In this document: positions 46,268-54,616 of the stretch, piece after piece
Position numbering within the stretch: position 1 is the first letter of the stretch
Layout of the letters: every line of letters begins with the position of its first letter
Source: Armatimonadota bacterium
GTDB lineage: Bacteria > Armatimonadota > UBA5829 > DSUL01
Reading direction: 5' to 3'
DNA length: 64,000 nt
Assembly: GCA_020846715.1 (NCBI GenBank)
Contig: JADLDK010000005.1
Coordinates: forward strand, 1-64,000
The notes under the pieces: model-generated
Seen by the model: only the letters and a program-made list of their open reading frames with translations
What the model was told of the DNA's origin: nothing
The model's database searches: none
Translations under genes and position numbers: made by a program

Positions 46268-46281
46268 GTTACTCGTGTAAG
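46268..46281. promoter_or_regulatory. LacI-type operator 2
   Basis: GTTACTCGTGTAAG, identical to operator 1 except for the last base. It coincides with the predicted transcription start of the minus-strand GH42-like/xylanase unit. Confidence 0.72.
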
Positions 46282-46284
46282 CCA

Positions 46285-46314
46285 ATAGTGCCATTCAGAT
46301 GAGGGCCATGTCAA
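46285..46314 (-). promoter_or_regulatory. promoter of the GH42-like/xylanase unit
   Basis: Consensus -35 TTGACA (46314-46309), 18-base spacer and a weaker -10 CACTAT (46290-46285) on the minus strand. Start of transcription would fall in operator 2. Confidence 0.5.
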
Positions 46315-46374
46315 GCATCTTCTTTCACAGGCAAAGTGTCTGGCTTCAGATTTTCGTTTTAGCAAAATTACCAG

Positions 46375-46403
46375 TTGTAGAATTTTACTCGACGTGTTAT
46401 TCT
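46375..46403 (+). promoter_or_regulatory. promoter of the PEP-CTERM protein gene
   Basis: TTGTAG, 17 bases and TATTCT on the plus strand; the start of transcription would be near 46410, at the edge of operator 3. Confidence 0.55.
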
Positions 46404-46409
46404 AATTCA

Positions 46410-46423
46410 GTGACACGTGTAAC
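46410..46423. promoter_or_regulatory. LacI-type operator 3
   Basis: GTGACACGTGTAAC differs from the consensus GTTACnCGnGTAAC at one base and keeps the central CG. It sits at the predicted start of the plus-strand transcript. Confidence 0.7.
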
Positions 46424-46528
46424 TTGGCGCTCTGCTCCCGGTTGCACGCGATGCTGGAAGGCCGCTGTGAGGTAGGCTCGATCCACACTGTCGCGGTGTT
46501 GTCAGGCTCCCGGCTAAAGAGGAGTGCA

Positions 46529-46552
46529 ATGCCAATCTATTCTGGAAGGTGA
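46529..46552 (+). CDS. possible seven-codon leader peptide
   Basis: ATG with GAGGAG four bases upstream opens MPIYSGR and stops with TGA at 46550-46552, within the binding site and five bases before the ATG of the PEP-CTERM gene. The context is suggestive but so short an open frame can arise by chance. Confidence 0.3.
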   Translation: MPIYSGR

Positions 46553-46557
46553 AAAAG

Positions 46558-47427
46558 ATGAACAAAGGAGTTTTCCGCGGCCTGATGAGTCTCGGGCTGC
46601 TCTACACTGCTTTTAGCGGTGTACTGCTTTCTTCGCGTGTCCAAGCTGCGCCGTACGTCATTCAGGGTGAAGACATCAAAGCCTCGTCTGACTGGGTGGA
46701 CAAAACGGGCTCCGGCACGGTGGTGGACGCAGCATCCGGCCCCGTGGCGGATGCCAGCGCCAGCATGGGGCAGGCGCTTCAGATTCTTGATGAGGATCCT
46801 ACTGACGATTCTGTCGGCAATAGCGCCTGGCTGCGCACAACGACGGCTGCGGGTGACTTTCGCTCTGATCCCAACGAGACCGCTGGAACTGCGACTGCTG
46901 TGTTTCGTATGCGCACAGGAGATGCCAGCGCACCCGGCTTTGCGGACACCAAATATACGCGCAGTGTCATCCTCAGCTTCGCGCAGGACGGCTCTCGCGC
47001 ACGCCGCGGTATTGGTTTTGCCATTAGGCCAGACAAACTCGCGGTTGTCACGACGACCGTCGGCCTGGTCACCGGACCAGGAGCGGAAGTCACCGGACTG
47101 GATAATACCGGTTACCATATCTACACTATCGTTGCGCGCGACTACGGATACAAATTCGACGTCTATCGCGACGGTACGTTGATCATCAACAACGCGTCCA
47201 ACAACTCTGCGACGGAAAGCGCTCTGGGTGGCACTCCCGGACTGGATGGGCTCACCATCGGTTCGTCTCCGCGGTTGTCGATGGGCGAGTTTTATCTTGA
47301 CTGGATCGGCTACGGCCCTGGTGAGCATCCTGAGTGGAGCAACACCATCGTACCGGAGCCGACTTCTCTCACAGTCCTGGCGCTCGGCCTTGGCGGTCTC
47401 TTGAGGCTGCGCGTCAGGCGAAAGTAG
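46558..47427 (+). CDS. PEP-CTERM sorting-domain protein
   Basis: A 289-residue exported protein with a signal peptide (residues about 1-30) and a C-terminal PEP-CTERM signal: VPEPTSLTVLALGLGGLL followed by a basic tail. Such signals are processed by an exosortase, leaving the protein in the envelope or extracellular matrix. The middle (residues about 40-250) is beta-rich, perhaps a carbohydrate-binding sandwich, but I recognise no family. ATG 46558 with GGAAGG nine bases upstream is preferred to a GTG nine bases earlier. A perfect hairpin terminator follows. No exosortase is in the window. Confidence 0.88.
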   Translation: MNKGVFRGLMSLGLLYTAFSGVLLSSRVQAAPYVIQGEDIKASSDWVDKTGSGTVVDAASGPVADASASMGQALQILDEDPTDDSVGNSAWLRTTTAAGDFRSDPNETAGTATAVFRMRTGDASAPGFADTKYTRSVILSFAQDGSRARRGIGFAIRPDKLAVVTTTVGLVTGPGAEVTGLDNTGYHIYTIVARDYGYKFDVYRDGTLIINNASNNSATESALGGTPGLDGLTIGSSPRLSMGEFYLDWIGYGPGEHPEWSNTIVPEPTSLTVLALGLGGLLRLRVRRK

Positions 47428-47490
47428 TGTTGCTTCTCATACTCCTTCGAGAACAGTGAGACTGCGTGCCGCAGTTGAGCTACACTAATG

Positions 47491-47523
47491 CGAGGCCCTC
47501 CGAGTTCATCTCGGAGGGCCTCG
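47491..47523 (+). terminator. terminator of the PEP-CTERM gene
   Basis: A perfect 14-bp stem (CGAGGCCCTCCGAG with CTCGGAGGGCCTCG, loop of five) 64 bases after the stop. The T-rich tail is short (TGTCTGT). Confidence 0.7.
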
Positions 47524-47588
47524 TGTCTGTCAGAGGCGACACAGATTCATCTTTGAACAAGGAAGCTCCGAGCGCAGCGCAGAAACCC

Positions 47589-47617
47589 TTGACAGTTTGG
47601 CTCCCAACCATTACGAT
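47589..47617 (+). promoter_or_regulatory. promoter of the glycoside hydrolase/transporter operon
   Basis: Consensus -35 TTGACA, exactly 17 bases, then -10 TACGAT. Transcription should start near 47624, giving a leader of only about 20 bases that contains operator 4. Confidence 0.75.
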
Positions 47618-47628
47618 GAGCGCACGAG

Positions 47629-47642
47629 GTTACACGAGCAAC
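47629..47642. promoter_or_regulatory. LacI-type operator 4
   Basis: GTTACACGAGCAAC, one base off the consensus, with central CG. It ends one base before the ATG at 47644, between promoter and coding region. Confidence 0.72.
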
Positions 47643-47643
47643 C

Positions 47644-50478
47644 ATGCTTTTCTCACACCGTTCTATACAGCTCTTCGCCGCCGCTGTTGTGTTCAGCGCA
47701 ACTGGCGCTGCCGTGCTTCCACCGGCGAACTCGGCAACTGCTGAGCCCGTGCTCACCATCCGCAACAACCATGACACTCCCATTGAGGGGTCTCTGGAGT
47801 TTGCTGTCAGCGTGCCGGATGGCTTGTATTCCGCGCCCGCGGCCCACGCGCTCGTTACAGACAGAGTGGCTCGCTTTGAGGGTACACTGGCGGCTCAGCG
47901 CTCGCTAAGGTTGATCAAGTCTGCACGGTCCGCACGGTCCACCGGTCTGACTCACGCGAAGGTGACGCCCGCGCAAGCTCTCAGCGATCCCTTCGGCTCC
48001 GGGCGGCTTCGCGTTGATTATGGGTTTGTTGTTCTTCCGGGAACCTCCGCGGACACCGCGGACGTCGTTGCTGCCTACCACCCAATCGAAGTCCAACCCG
48101 CGGCATCAGGCGCATCGGCTGAGATGAAAGCCTCCGTCTCCGGCTACAGCATTAATTTGACGGCCAATGCATTCGCGACAGCAGTTGAGTATACGGCGCG
48201 CATTAGAAATACGAGAGAGTCCGCGGAGCCCGCGTACGTAGCCTTCGTGCGCAGAGTGCGCCTGAGGGCTCCTGAAGCTTTCAAGACACGCTACAACGGC
48301 AGCTACTTTGACAGCCTGAAGGCGCCTGAGTGGGATCGTGAGTTCTGGTACGTTAGAGGAGTAGACTGGTGCTCCTGGCGGCAGGGCACAGAGAGCTTCG
48401 CCATGATCAACGGCGTGACTCCGGGGTTCATGGCTCAGGCAGAAAAGGGCAACTGGATTGTCGCCAACCACTTCTACGTCTGGGACAAAGTCATCCGGCA
48501 CGGTGAGGATCTGTACTTTGTCTCCGAGATCGCTGGGCCCAACCCGGAGCAGGCGACCTCCAGCTTCATCCGCGTCAGTGAATACACTCAGCCGCGCCCG
48601 GATCAACCATTGACTCTGCGGTGGCGACTGGCGCGTCCTGTGAAAGCGTCTGGCAACTGGCAGGATGCGCAGCTTCTCGGATACGCCGGTGTCAGGACGC
48701 TGACTCAGGACAGTATGGGTTGCACGGTCGATCTCGGCGTGCGCGGTGTGGAGTTCGGCACGAGCTACTTTCCGTATTCGACGTTCACCGAAAACTTTGA
48801 CTACTACCGCGTAAAGGGGCTGGATCGGGAGACCTGGTGGCCCTTCTCCCCGGCGCAATGGGAGCGCTGGCGGGATTACAAACCACAGATGCGCACGGAC
48901 CTGCGAATCATCAAGGCGATGGGAATGCAGTGGGTGCGGCTGCACCATCTGGAGCTTCTCGGGCAGATGGATCGCGCCAACGCGCTGGCATTCCTCGACT
49001 TCTACACATCCGAGTGCAAGAGTCTGGGTCTCAGAGCTCTAATTGATACGGCAGGCTCCCAAAGCTGGCTTCAGACGCTTGTTGGACGCTACAAAGACGT
49101 AGTCAAGCGAGTAGAGCTGGAGAATGAGGTTCTGATTCCAGGCATCCAGCCTGGCGCGCCGGAGCGCTGGACCTCTCTGTATAAGGCCGTCAAACAGGTG
49201 GCGCCGGAGACTCAAGTGTTTCTGACGGGTACGGCAAATCAGGCGGTCTGGGAATCTCTTCAGCGCTTTGGAGTGCCTTTCGATCGGGTCGGGCTGCACA
49301 TGTACAAGCACGGTCCGGGGGATGAGCAGGCTTTCCGCTCTCTGGCGTTGGGCGTCGGCGCTCACGCGTCACAGATGGACAGAGCGGTTACGCTTGGTGA
49401 GTTCAACTGGAAAGAGTTGACGCGCCTGAGTCCGGAGGAGCGCGCGCGCAGGTTTGCGCTCATCTACGGCGAGATGCTTCAGCCACGCGCCATCCCGGAG
49501 TTTCTCGAGTTTCACTTTCAGGAGACGCTGTCTGTAAATCCGCGCGTGTCCCGTCAGGGCGTGCGCCACTACGAAATCGTCAATCTCGACCGCTGCCCGA
49601 AGCCAGAAACCTATGAGTTCTTGAAACTCATCAGAAAGTACGCCCCTGCGGATTCCCCGATCAAAGAGCTTGATATCAGCATGCCGCAGGTGACGTTGCA
49701 GAAAGGTTCCGCAGCGGCGGAGTTCACCGTGAAGAACCTCACCGCCCGCACGCTGCAAATCGGCCTGACAGCCGAGGCTTTTGACGGTCTTCAGATGGTG
49801 TTTACGCGAAAGCCTGTGCTGTCTGTGAAGCCGGGACAAAGCATCCGTCTGCCAGTCAGGCTTACGCTCTCTGAAAATCTGCCTGGCGCCTATCATGCTT
49901 TCGTCCGGATAGACTACGCGGGCAAGTCTGCGTATGGTTGGCTGATTGCTTCCAACCCTGGCGCTCCGCGCTTTGAAAAGGAATCGGTGCTTCCAGACCT
50001 TGTCAGGTACGAGGGCGGCGCCGAGATTGTCAGCCAGATCAACTGGGTCAAGCCCACGTGTGTGACGTTTGCGCCGGATGCGCCGGTACTGGAGCTGGAG
50101 ATGGCTTATCTGATTCGCAACACGCTGCAGACAGCGACAGGGCAAAGTGTGTATCTGTGCCAGTCGGACCAGACGCCAGACCGTTTCAGGACGGCCGGCC
50201 TGATAATCCAGGTCGCCTCCCGGACCAACAAGTCCACCCGAAAGAATCTGAAAGACGATCTGAAAGGCGAGGCCGAGGGTGTTATGCGCCTTCGGCCGGG
50301 ACAGCCGGTTGTGCTTGAGGTTACGGGTGAGAATGCGGAAGATGTGGAGGCGGCGGCCGTTGACTTTGTTCTGCGCTACTGGAAAAACACCAGAAGTGCC
50401 GCCATCGCGCTAACAGGTCTGGAAAAGGGCGCTGCGCTTGGCAACCGCGCTATGGTCACCGAAGTGAATCCGCCGTAG
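47644..50478 (+). CDS. large secreted clan-A-like glycoside hydrolase (putative)
   Basis: A 944-residue exported protein (signal peptide to about residue 32). Residues about 35-385 are beta-sandwich-like. Residues about 400-660 look like a TIM barrel with Asn494-Glu495 in VELENEVLIPG as acid/base and Glu586 in TLGEFNWKE as nucleophile, the clan GH-A layout. A beta domain with NEW3-like character follows (about 680-770), and the last 150 residues resemble the helper domain found before hexosaminidase-type barrels (RTAGLIIQVAS, then LRYWKN). I cannot place it in a numbered family. First gene of a four-gene operon. Confidence 0.75.
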   Translation: MLFSHRSIQLFAAAVVFSATGAAVLPPANSATAEPVLTIRNNHDTPIEGSLEFAVSVPDGLYSAPAAHALVTDRVARFEGTLAAQRSLRLIKSARSARSTGLTHAKVTPAQALSDPFGSGRLRVDYGFVVLPGTSADTADVVAAYHPIEVQPAASGASAEMKASVSGYSINLTANAFATAVEYTARIRNTRESAEPAYVAFVRRVRLRAPEAFKTRYNGSYFDSLKAPEWDREFWYVRGVDWCSWRQGTESFAMINGVTPGFMAQAEKGNWIVANHFYVWDKVIRHGEDLYFVSEIAGPNPEQATSSFIRVSEYTQPRPDQPLTLRWRLARPVKASGNWQDAQLLGYAGVRTLTQDSMGCTVDLGVRGVEFGTSYFPYSTFTENFDYYRVKGLDRETWWPFSPAQWERWRDYKPQMRTDLRIIKAMGMQWVRLHHLELLGQMDRANALAFLDFYTSECKSLGLRALIDTAGSQSWLQTLVGRYKDVVKRVELENEVLIPGIQPGAPERWTSLYKAVKQVAPETQVFLTGTANQAVWESLQRFGVPFDRVGLHMYKHGPGDEQAFRSLALGVGAHASQMDRAVTLGEFNWKELTRLSPEERARRFALIYGEMLQPRAIPEFLEFHFQETLSVNPRVSRQGVRHYEIVNLDRCPKPETYEFLKLIRKYAPADSPIKELDISMPQVTLQKGSAAAEFTVKNLTARTLQIGLTAEAFDGLQMVFTRKPVLSVKPGQSIRLPVRLTLSENLPGAYHAFVRIDYAGKSAYGWLIASNPGAPRFEKESVLPDLVRYEGGAEIVSQINWVKPTCVTFAPDAPVLELEMAYLIRNTLQTATGQSVYLCQSDQTPDRFRTAGLIIQVASRTNKSTRKNLKDDLKGEAEGVMRLRPGQPVVLEVTGENAEDVEAAAVDFVLRYWKNTRSAAIALTGLEKGAALGNRAMVTEVNPP

Positions 50479-50529
50479 CTTAGGCGCTGGGGCAATCGCG
50501 GCCTGGTGCAGGCAGCAAGGAGTGGTCGT

Positions 50530-51807
50530 TTGAAGAAAATCCCGCATTTGAGATGGATCATCGTGGCGCTGTTGACCTTGATGACCATCATCAACTATCT
50601 GGATCGCAACGCGCTGGCAGTGGCGCAGACTGTCATTGAGGACGAGTTCCATCTCACGAACGCGGACTACGGTCACATTGTCACGTTCTTCCTCATTGCC
50701 TACGGCATTATGCACCCGATTATGGGCCGCATTATTGACCGCTTAGGCTCTCGCAAGGGCCTTACCTTTGCGTTTATCTGGTGGTCGGTTGCCAGCATGC
50801 TTCATGCTCTGTCTCGAGGAGCCCTCAGTCTGAAAGTATTCCGATTTACACTGGGGCTGGGAGAGGCGGCCAACTTCCCCGGCGCTGTCAAGACCGTTGG
50901 CGAGTGGTTTCCGGCGAAAGAACGCGCGCTTGCCACCGGTATTTTCAACATGGGGGCCGGTATTGGTGGCGCTCTGGCGATGCCGGTGGTCGGCCTCATT
51001 ATCTACCACGCCGGCTGGCGTGAGGCGTTCATTTTCACGGGACTGATCGGGTTCCTGTGGCTTATTCCGTGGTTGGCTCTGTCCTATACTCCTGAGCGTC
51101 ATCCCAGAATAACCCCTGAAGAGCTCGCCTATATCCGCGAGGGGCAACCTGCCGCGGTGAAGGAAGTTGTTGGCGCACCGATTGCGGAAGGTTCCTGGAA
51201 AGAGGCGATCGTCCGGCGAGACCTCTGGGTGTTGATGTTCGCGCGGTTTCTGGCCGATCCGGCCTGGCTGTTTTTCTCCTTCTGGATTCCCAAGTACTTC
51301 AAAGACGTTTACGATTTCGACGTCAAGAAAATTGCGATTTTCACCTGGATTCCGTTCGTCATGTCAGACTTCGGGAGTCTTTTTGGCGGCGCGGTGTCGT
51401 CGTTCTTTGTGAGGACTACGGGCAATGTCGTGCGCGCCCGCAAGCTCGGCATGGCTCTGTCGGCTGCTTTGATGCCGGTGGCGATCGTCGTCGTCCATAC
51501 GAAGGACTGGCGGATTGCGCTTCTGTGCCTGAGTGTCGCTGCCTTCGCGCACCAGAGCTGGTCGGCAAGCCTGCTGACATTCCCGACAGACATCTTTCCG
51601 AAGAGGATCGTCGCATCAGCGTATGGGCTCACCGGCATGGCGGGGGTGTTTGGCGGGGTCCTCAGTGAGGCCTACGTAGGCGGCGTGATTGACAAGTTCG
51701 GCTATTTTCCGGTGTTCACAATAGTGGGTCTTCTGCATCCGACCGGCGCGCTGATTACGTGGCTGGCCGTCCGGGGCAAGAGCTCATCTGAAGAGGTGGC
51801 GCAATGA
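50530..51807 (+). CDS. MFS transporter of the hexuronate (ExuT/ACS) type
   Basis: A 425-residue, 12-helix major facilitator protein. TTG at 50530 has AAGGAG seven bases upstream and gives the usual ExuT-like N-terminus (HLRWIIVALLTLMTIINYLDR). GLGEAANFPGAVKTVGEWFP is diagnostic of the anion:cation symporter group that carries hexuronates and related sugar acids. It lies between two secreted hydrolases, so it probably imports what they release, perhaps glucuronate or a short oligomer. Its stop overlaps the next ATG (ATGA). Confidence 0.9.
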   Translation: MKKIPHLRWIIVALLTLMTIINYLDRNALAVAQTVIEDEFHLTNADYGHIVTFFLIAYGIMHPIMGRIIDRLGSRKGLTFAFIWWSVASMLHALSRGALSLKVFRFTLGLGEAANFPGAVKTVGEWFPAKERALATGIFNMGAGIGGALAMPVVGLIIYHAGWREAFIFTGLIGFLWLIPWLALSYTPERHPRITPEELAYIREGQPAAVKEVVGAPIAEGSWKEAIVRRDLWVLMFARFLADPAWLFFSFWIPKYFKDVYDFDVKKIAIFTWIPFVMSDFGSLFGGAVSSFFVRTTGNVVRARKLGMALSAALMPVAIVVVHTKDWRIALLCLSVAAFAHQSWSASLLTFPTDIFPKRIVASAYGLTGMAGVFGGVLSEAYVGGVIDKFGYFPVFTIVGLLHPTGALITWLAVRGKSSSEEVAQ

Positions 51808-54560
51808 TAGTGCGTTTTCTGAGTGCTTTGATACTGGCGTTGAGCGCCGCTTACACTTCTGCGTCCCCAGCGTTTCTGGCGCTTCCTTCCACAGATACTC
51901 TGACACTGAAGTTATTGAATGCCCCTGCGATGCCTGCCTCTGGCGAGCCTCTGCGCTACACTATCGCGCATTGGCCAGATGGCGCTCGGCTGACCAGTGG
52001 CACATTTTCAGTCGCCGACATGCGCTCTGATGCCCAGGGTCACCGCATGCTGACACTTACCAATCTCAAACCGAAGCTCTGGTGGCCGAGCGCTCCGGAG
52101 CTTTACACGGTCTCGATCTTCAGAGGTTCTGATACGCTCGGATCTGCGCGCATCGGATTTCGCAAATTCGAAGCTCGGGGTGGCAGTTTTTTTCTGAACG
52201 GGCGCGCGCTGTACCTTAGAGGGATGCCGATTAATCCGCCAGGGCGCGGTGAGCCCGCAAGTGTCAATCACGACCGCAACTACATTGACGGCTATATCCG
52301 CCTGCTGAAAAGTCACAATGTAAATCTTATCCGCACTGATGGAGAAGACTGGCTGAATGCATGTGACGAGCTGGGGATGCTGGTGTTTCAGGGCAACTAC
52401 GGCGGCGCGCCGGGTGGGCGCAAGAGCAGCTCAGAAATTCACACGGGTGGAGACATCCCTCCGCCGCTTACGTCCGCTATTCCGGCGTACCGGCGGATTT
52501 TTGCCGATCTGGCCAACCATCCAAGCGTCGTCATCTACGTCCTCACCAACGAAGTCGCTTCTCCCAGAACGTATCAGAAGAGCCTCTATCTGCCATTTCT
52601 TGAGAAAATTCAGAAGGACGTCCAGGGACTCGATCCGACTCGTCCGATAATCGCGAACGCAGGCTTTGGGGAAGGGCTTCCCTCGGGTGGTGTGTTCGAC
52701 ATTCACCGTTACGCCGGATGGTATTCGCGCACAATGGTGGATTGGTACGATCTGGGCACGTGGATCCAATCCGCTCGCAGACTCAAGGAGCCTTTCACGA
52801 TCTCTGAGTGCGTCGGCGCGTACACCTCTGACGCCGGGGACTTCCTTACCATGTCCAAGCAGCTCAGCACCATGATCGGCTGGGTGGGCGCGCAGCCCGA
52901 TCCGCGCAGAGCGGCGATGGAGTATCAGGCAGAGTTGGTGAAGCAGGTTGTGGAGATTACGCGGCGCTTTCGTACGGACAGCGATCCAGGCGTAGCCAGT
53001 ACGATGCCGTTCACATACTTTCTCGGCCTCTCCCACGCGACGGACCCGCGGGACATCATCCAGAAACCGGCGTTCGACGCCCTGCGTGTGGCATTCCAGC
53101 CCGTCTTGATCAGTCCGGAGTGCTGGACGCGTAACCTCTCCCCGGGCGCGACACTGCGCCTGCGCCTGCACATTGTCAATGACGATGACGACGGCCGCAC
53201 GCTGGAAGCGGCCAGCGTCTCCACTTTTGTCACGGATTCAGGCGGAAATGAAATCACAGAGCCTGTCACAATGTCTGCGCCGTCCGTCCCGTACTATTCC
53301 AACCGGATTCTTGATGCCTCTGTTGCGCTTCCCGAAAATCTGCGCCCTGGTGAGTACAGGGTAAGCTGCGTTCTGTCGCGCGACGGGAAAAGCATCTCCG
53401 GCAACGAATTTACCGTGCGGGTCTATTCACGCCCACAGCCCACGCAAGCTCTCTCCCGAACCCGCGCCCTGTCCCTGTACGATCCGTCCGGCAAGACAAA
53501 GAAAGCCCTGGCTTCGCTGGGCATCGCGGCGCGGGAGGTGTCTTCCCTGACAAAGCTGCCGGAGACCGGCGTGCTTGTTCTTGGAGAGGATGCGCTCGGG
53601 ACATCAGTGCCGGACTCCGGACAGGTCGTTGAGTTTCTCAGGCGTGGGGGCCGCATTGTCTGTCTGCGCCAGTCCCCCGAGATATGGACCAGTAAGTGGC
53701 TGCCGTGCAGCGTGGATATGAGCGCCAACAAAGGCTTCACATATATTCAGCAGACGGGTGACAACGCAGCGCTGTGGAAAACACTCACGAACGACGATTT
53801 GCGCCTCTGGAACCAGACCGGTGTTTCCGAAAACAAAGTGCCGGATGTCTTTCCTGTCCGCTCAATCCTTCGGCTGACGAAGCTGGAAGATTTGCGATCA
53901 ACGCGCGTCTGGGCGGCGACTGATCAGATGCTCACGAGCGCGGCGCTGATGGAGATATATGAGGGGCGTGGCAGTGTGCTGTTGAGCCAGTTCGCCTGCG
54001 CAGATCGCGCCGGATTCGACCCTGCAGCTTCACAACTGCTTGCCAATCTTATTGAGTATGCGCTAGGCGATGCAGACCCTGGGTCGCTGGATTTGTCGCA
54101 GCCCATTCAGTGGGGCTTGAGCGCTTTTCGCGAAGGTGCGCTAGTAACCAACCTTCAAGGATTCCTGCCCTACTCGCCGACGTACGCTCACGACGGCTCC
54201 AGCAAGGGGCGTCTGGCAAGCGATCACCGCATTGACGGTGTCACGCTCGTCGGGACCTACCACTTCACAAGTAACGGCTGGCTGCGCCCAATTCCGGACC
54301 CGAAGGCCGAAGCGTGGGGAGTCTTCTTTGGCAGACTTCCCAGCCCGGTCAGTTCGTTTTCTGCAACGGTGCGCAACGTCTCCAGGCGCTCTGAAAGCCT
54401 CCGTTTGCTGCTGGATCATACAGAGGCTGGAAGCGCGGCCACCATTCCGGCCGGAGGCTCAAAAACCGTGCGCTGGCCGGTGTCGCACGCAGCCGGAGAT
54501 GTGCGGGTGGAGTTGCGTGGAGGGCAGAGCCTCGTCATTACACGGACGCAGTTTGATTGA
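51804..54560 (+). CDS. secreted GH2-type glycoside hydrolase
   Basis: A 918-residue protein with a signal peptide (to about residue 21). It starts within the GH2 immunoglobulin-like domain (LKPKLWWPSAPELYTVSI), continues into FFLNGRALYLRGMPINP and the barrel with Glu250 (YVLTNEVAS, acid/base) and Glu335 (FTISECVGAY, nucleophile). Beta domains follow, then a GATase-like domain (about 550-720; VLVLGEDALG, EFLRRGGRIVCL) and a C-terminal beta domain. The usual N-terminal sugar-binding domain of GH2 is missing. Activity could be beta-glucuronidase, -galactosidase or -mannosidase type. Confidence 0.85.
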   Translation: MIVRFLSALILALSAAYTSASPAFLALPSTDTLTLKLLNAPAMPASGEPLRYTIAHWPDGARLTSGTFSVADMRSDAQGHRMLTLTNLKPKLWWPSAPELYTVSIFRGSDTLGSARIGFRKFEARGGSFFLNGRALYLRGMPINPPGRGEPASVNHDRNYIDGYIRLLKSHNVNLIRTDGEDWLNACDELGMLVFQGNYGGAPGGRKSSSEIHTGGDIPPPLTSAIPAYRRIFADLANHPSVVIYVLTNEVASPRTYQKSLYLPFLEKIQKDVQGLDPTRPIIANAGFGEGLPSGGVFDIHRYAGWYSRTMVDWYDLGTWIQSARRLKEPFTISECVGAYTSDAGDFLTMSKQLSTMIGWVGAQPDPRRAAMEYQAELVKQVVEITRRFRTDSDPGVASTMPFTYFLGLSHATDPRDIIQKPAFDALRVAFQPVLISPECWTRNLSPGATLRLRLHIVNDDDDGRTLEAASVSTFVTDSGGNEITEPVTMSAPSVPYYSNRILDASVALPENLRPGEYRVSCVLSRDGKSISGNEFTVRVYSRPQPTQALSRTRALSLYDPSGKTKKALASLGIAAREVSSLTKLPETGVLVLGEDALGTSVPDSGQVVEFLRRGGRIVCLRQSPEIWTSKWLPCSVDMSANKGFTYIQQTGDNAALWKTLTNDDLRLWNQTGVSENKVPDVFPVRSILRLTKLEDLRSTRVWAATDQMLTSAALMEIYEGRGSVLLSQFACADRAGFDPAASQLLANLIEYALGDADPGSLDLSQPIQWGLSAFREGALVTNLQGFLPYSPTYAHDGSSKGRLASDHRIDGVTLVGTYHFTSNGWLRPIPDPKAEAWGVFFGRLPSPVSSFSATVRNVSRRSESLRLLLDHTEAGSAATIPAGGSKTVRWPVSHAAGDVRVELRGGQSLVITRTQFD

Positions 54561-54616
54561 GCGGTTGCCTGCAGCTTCTGAGGTGTGGTGTGTCTGGAAG
54601 TGAAAGAGGTTCCATT

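Larger units (their letters stand above)
46059..46557. other. divergent regulatory region of the glycan locus
   Basis: No gene longer than a seven-codon candidate. It contains two operators and two predicted promoters, one in each direction. The minus-strand transcript would have a leader of about 220 bases and the plus-strand one about 145 bases. Confidence 0.7.
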
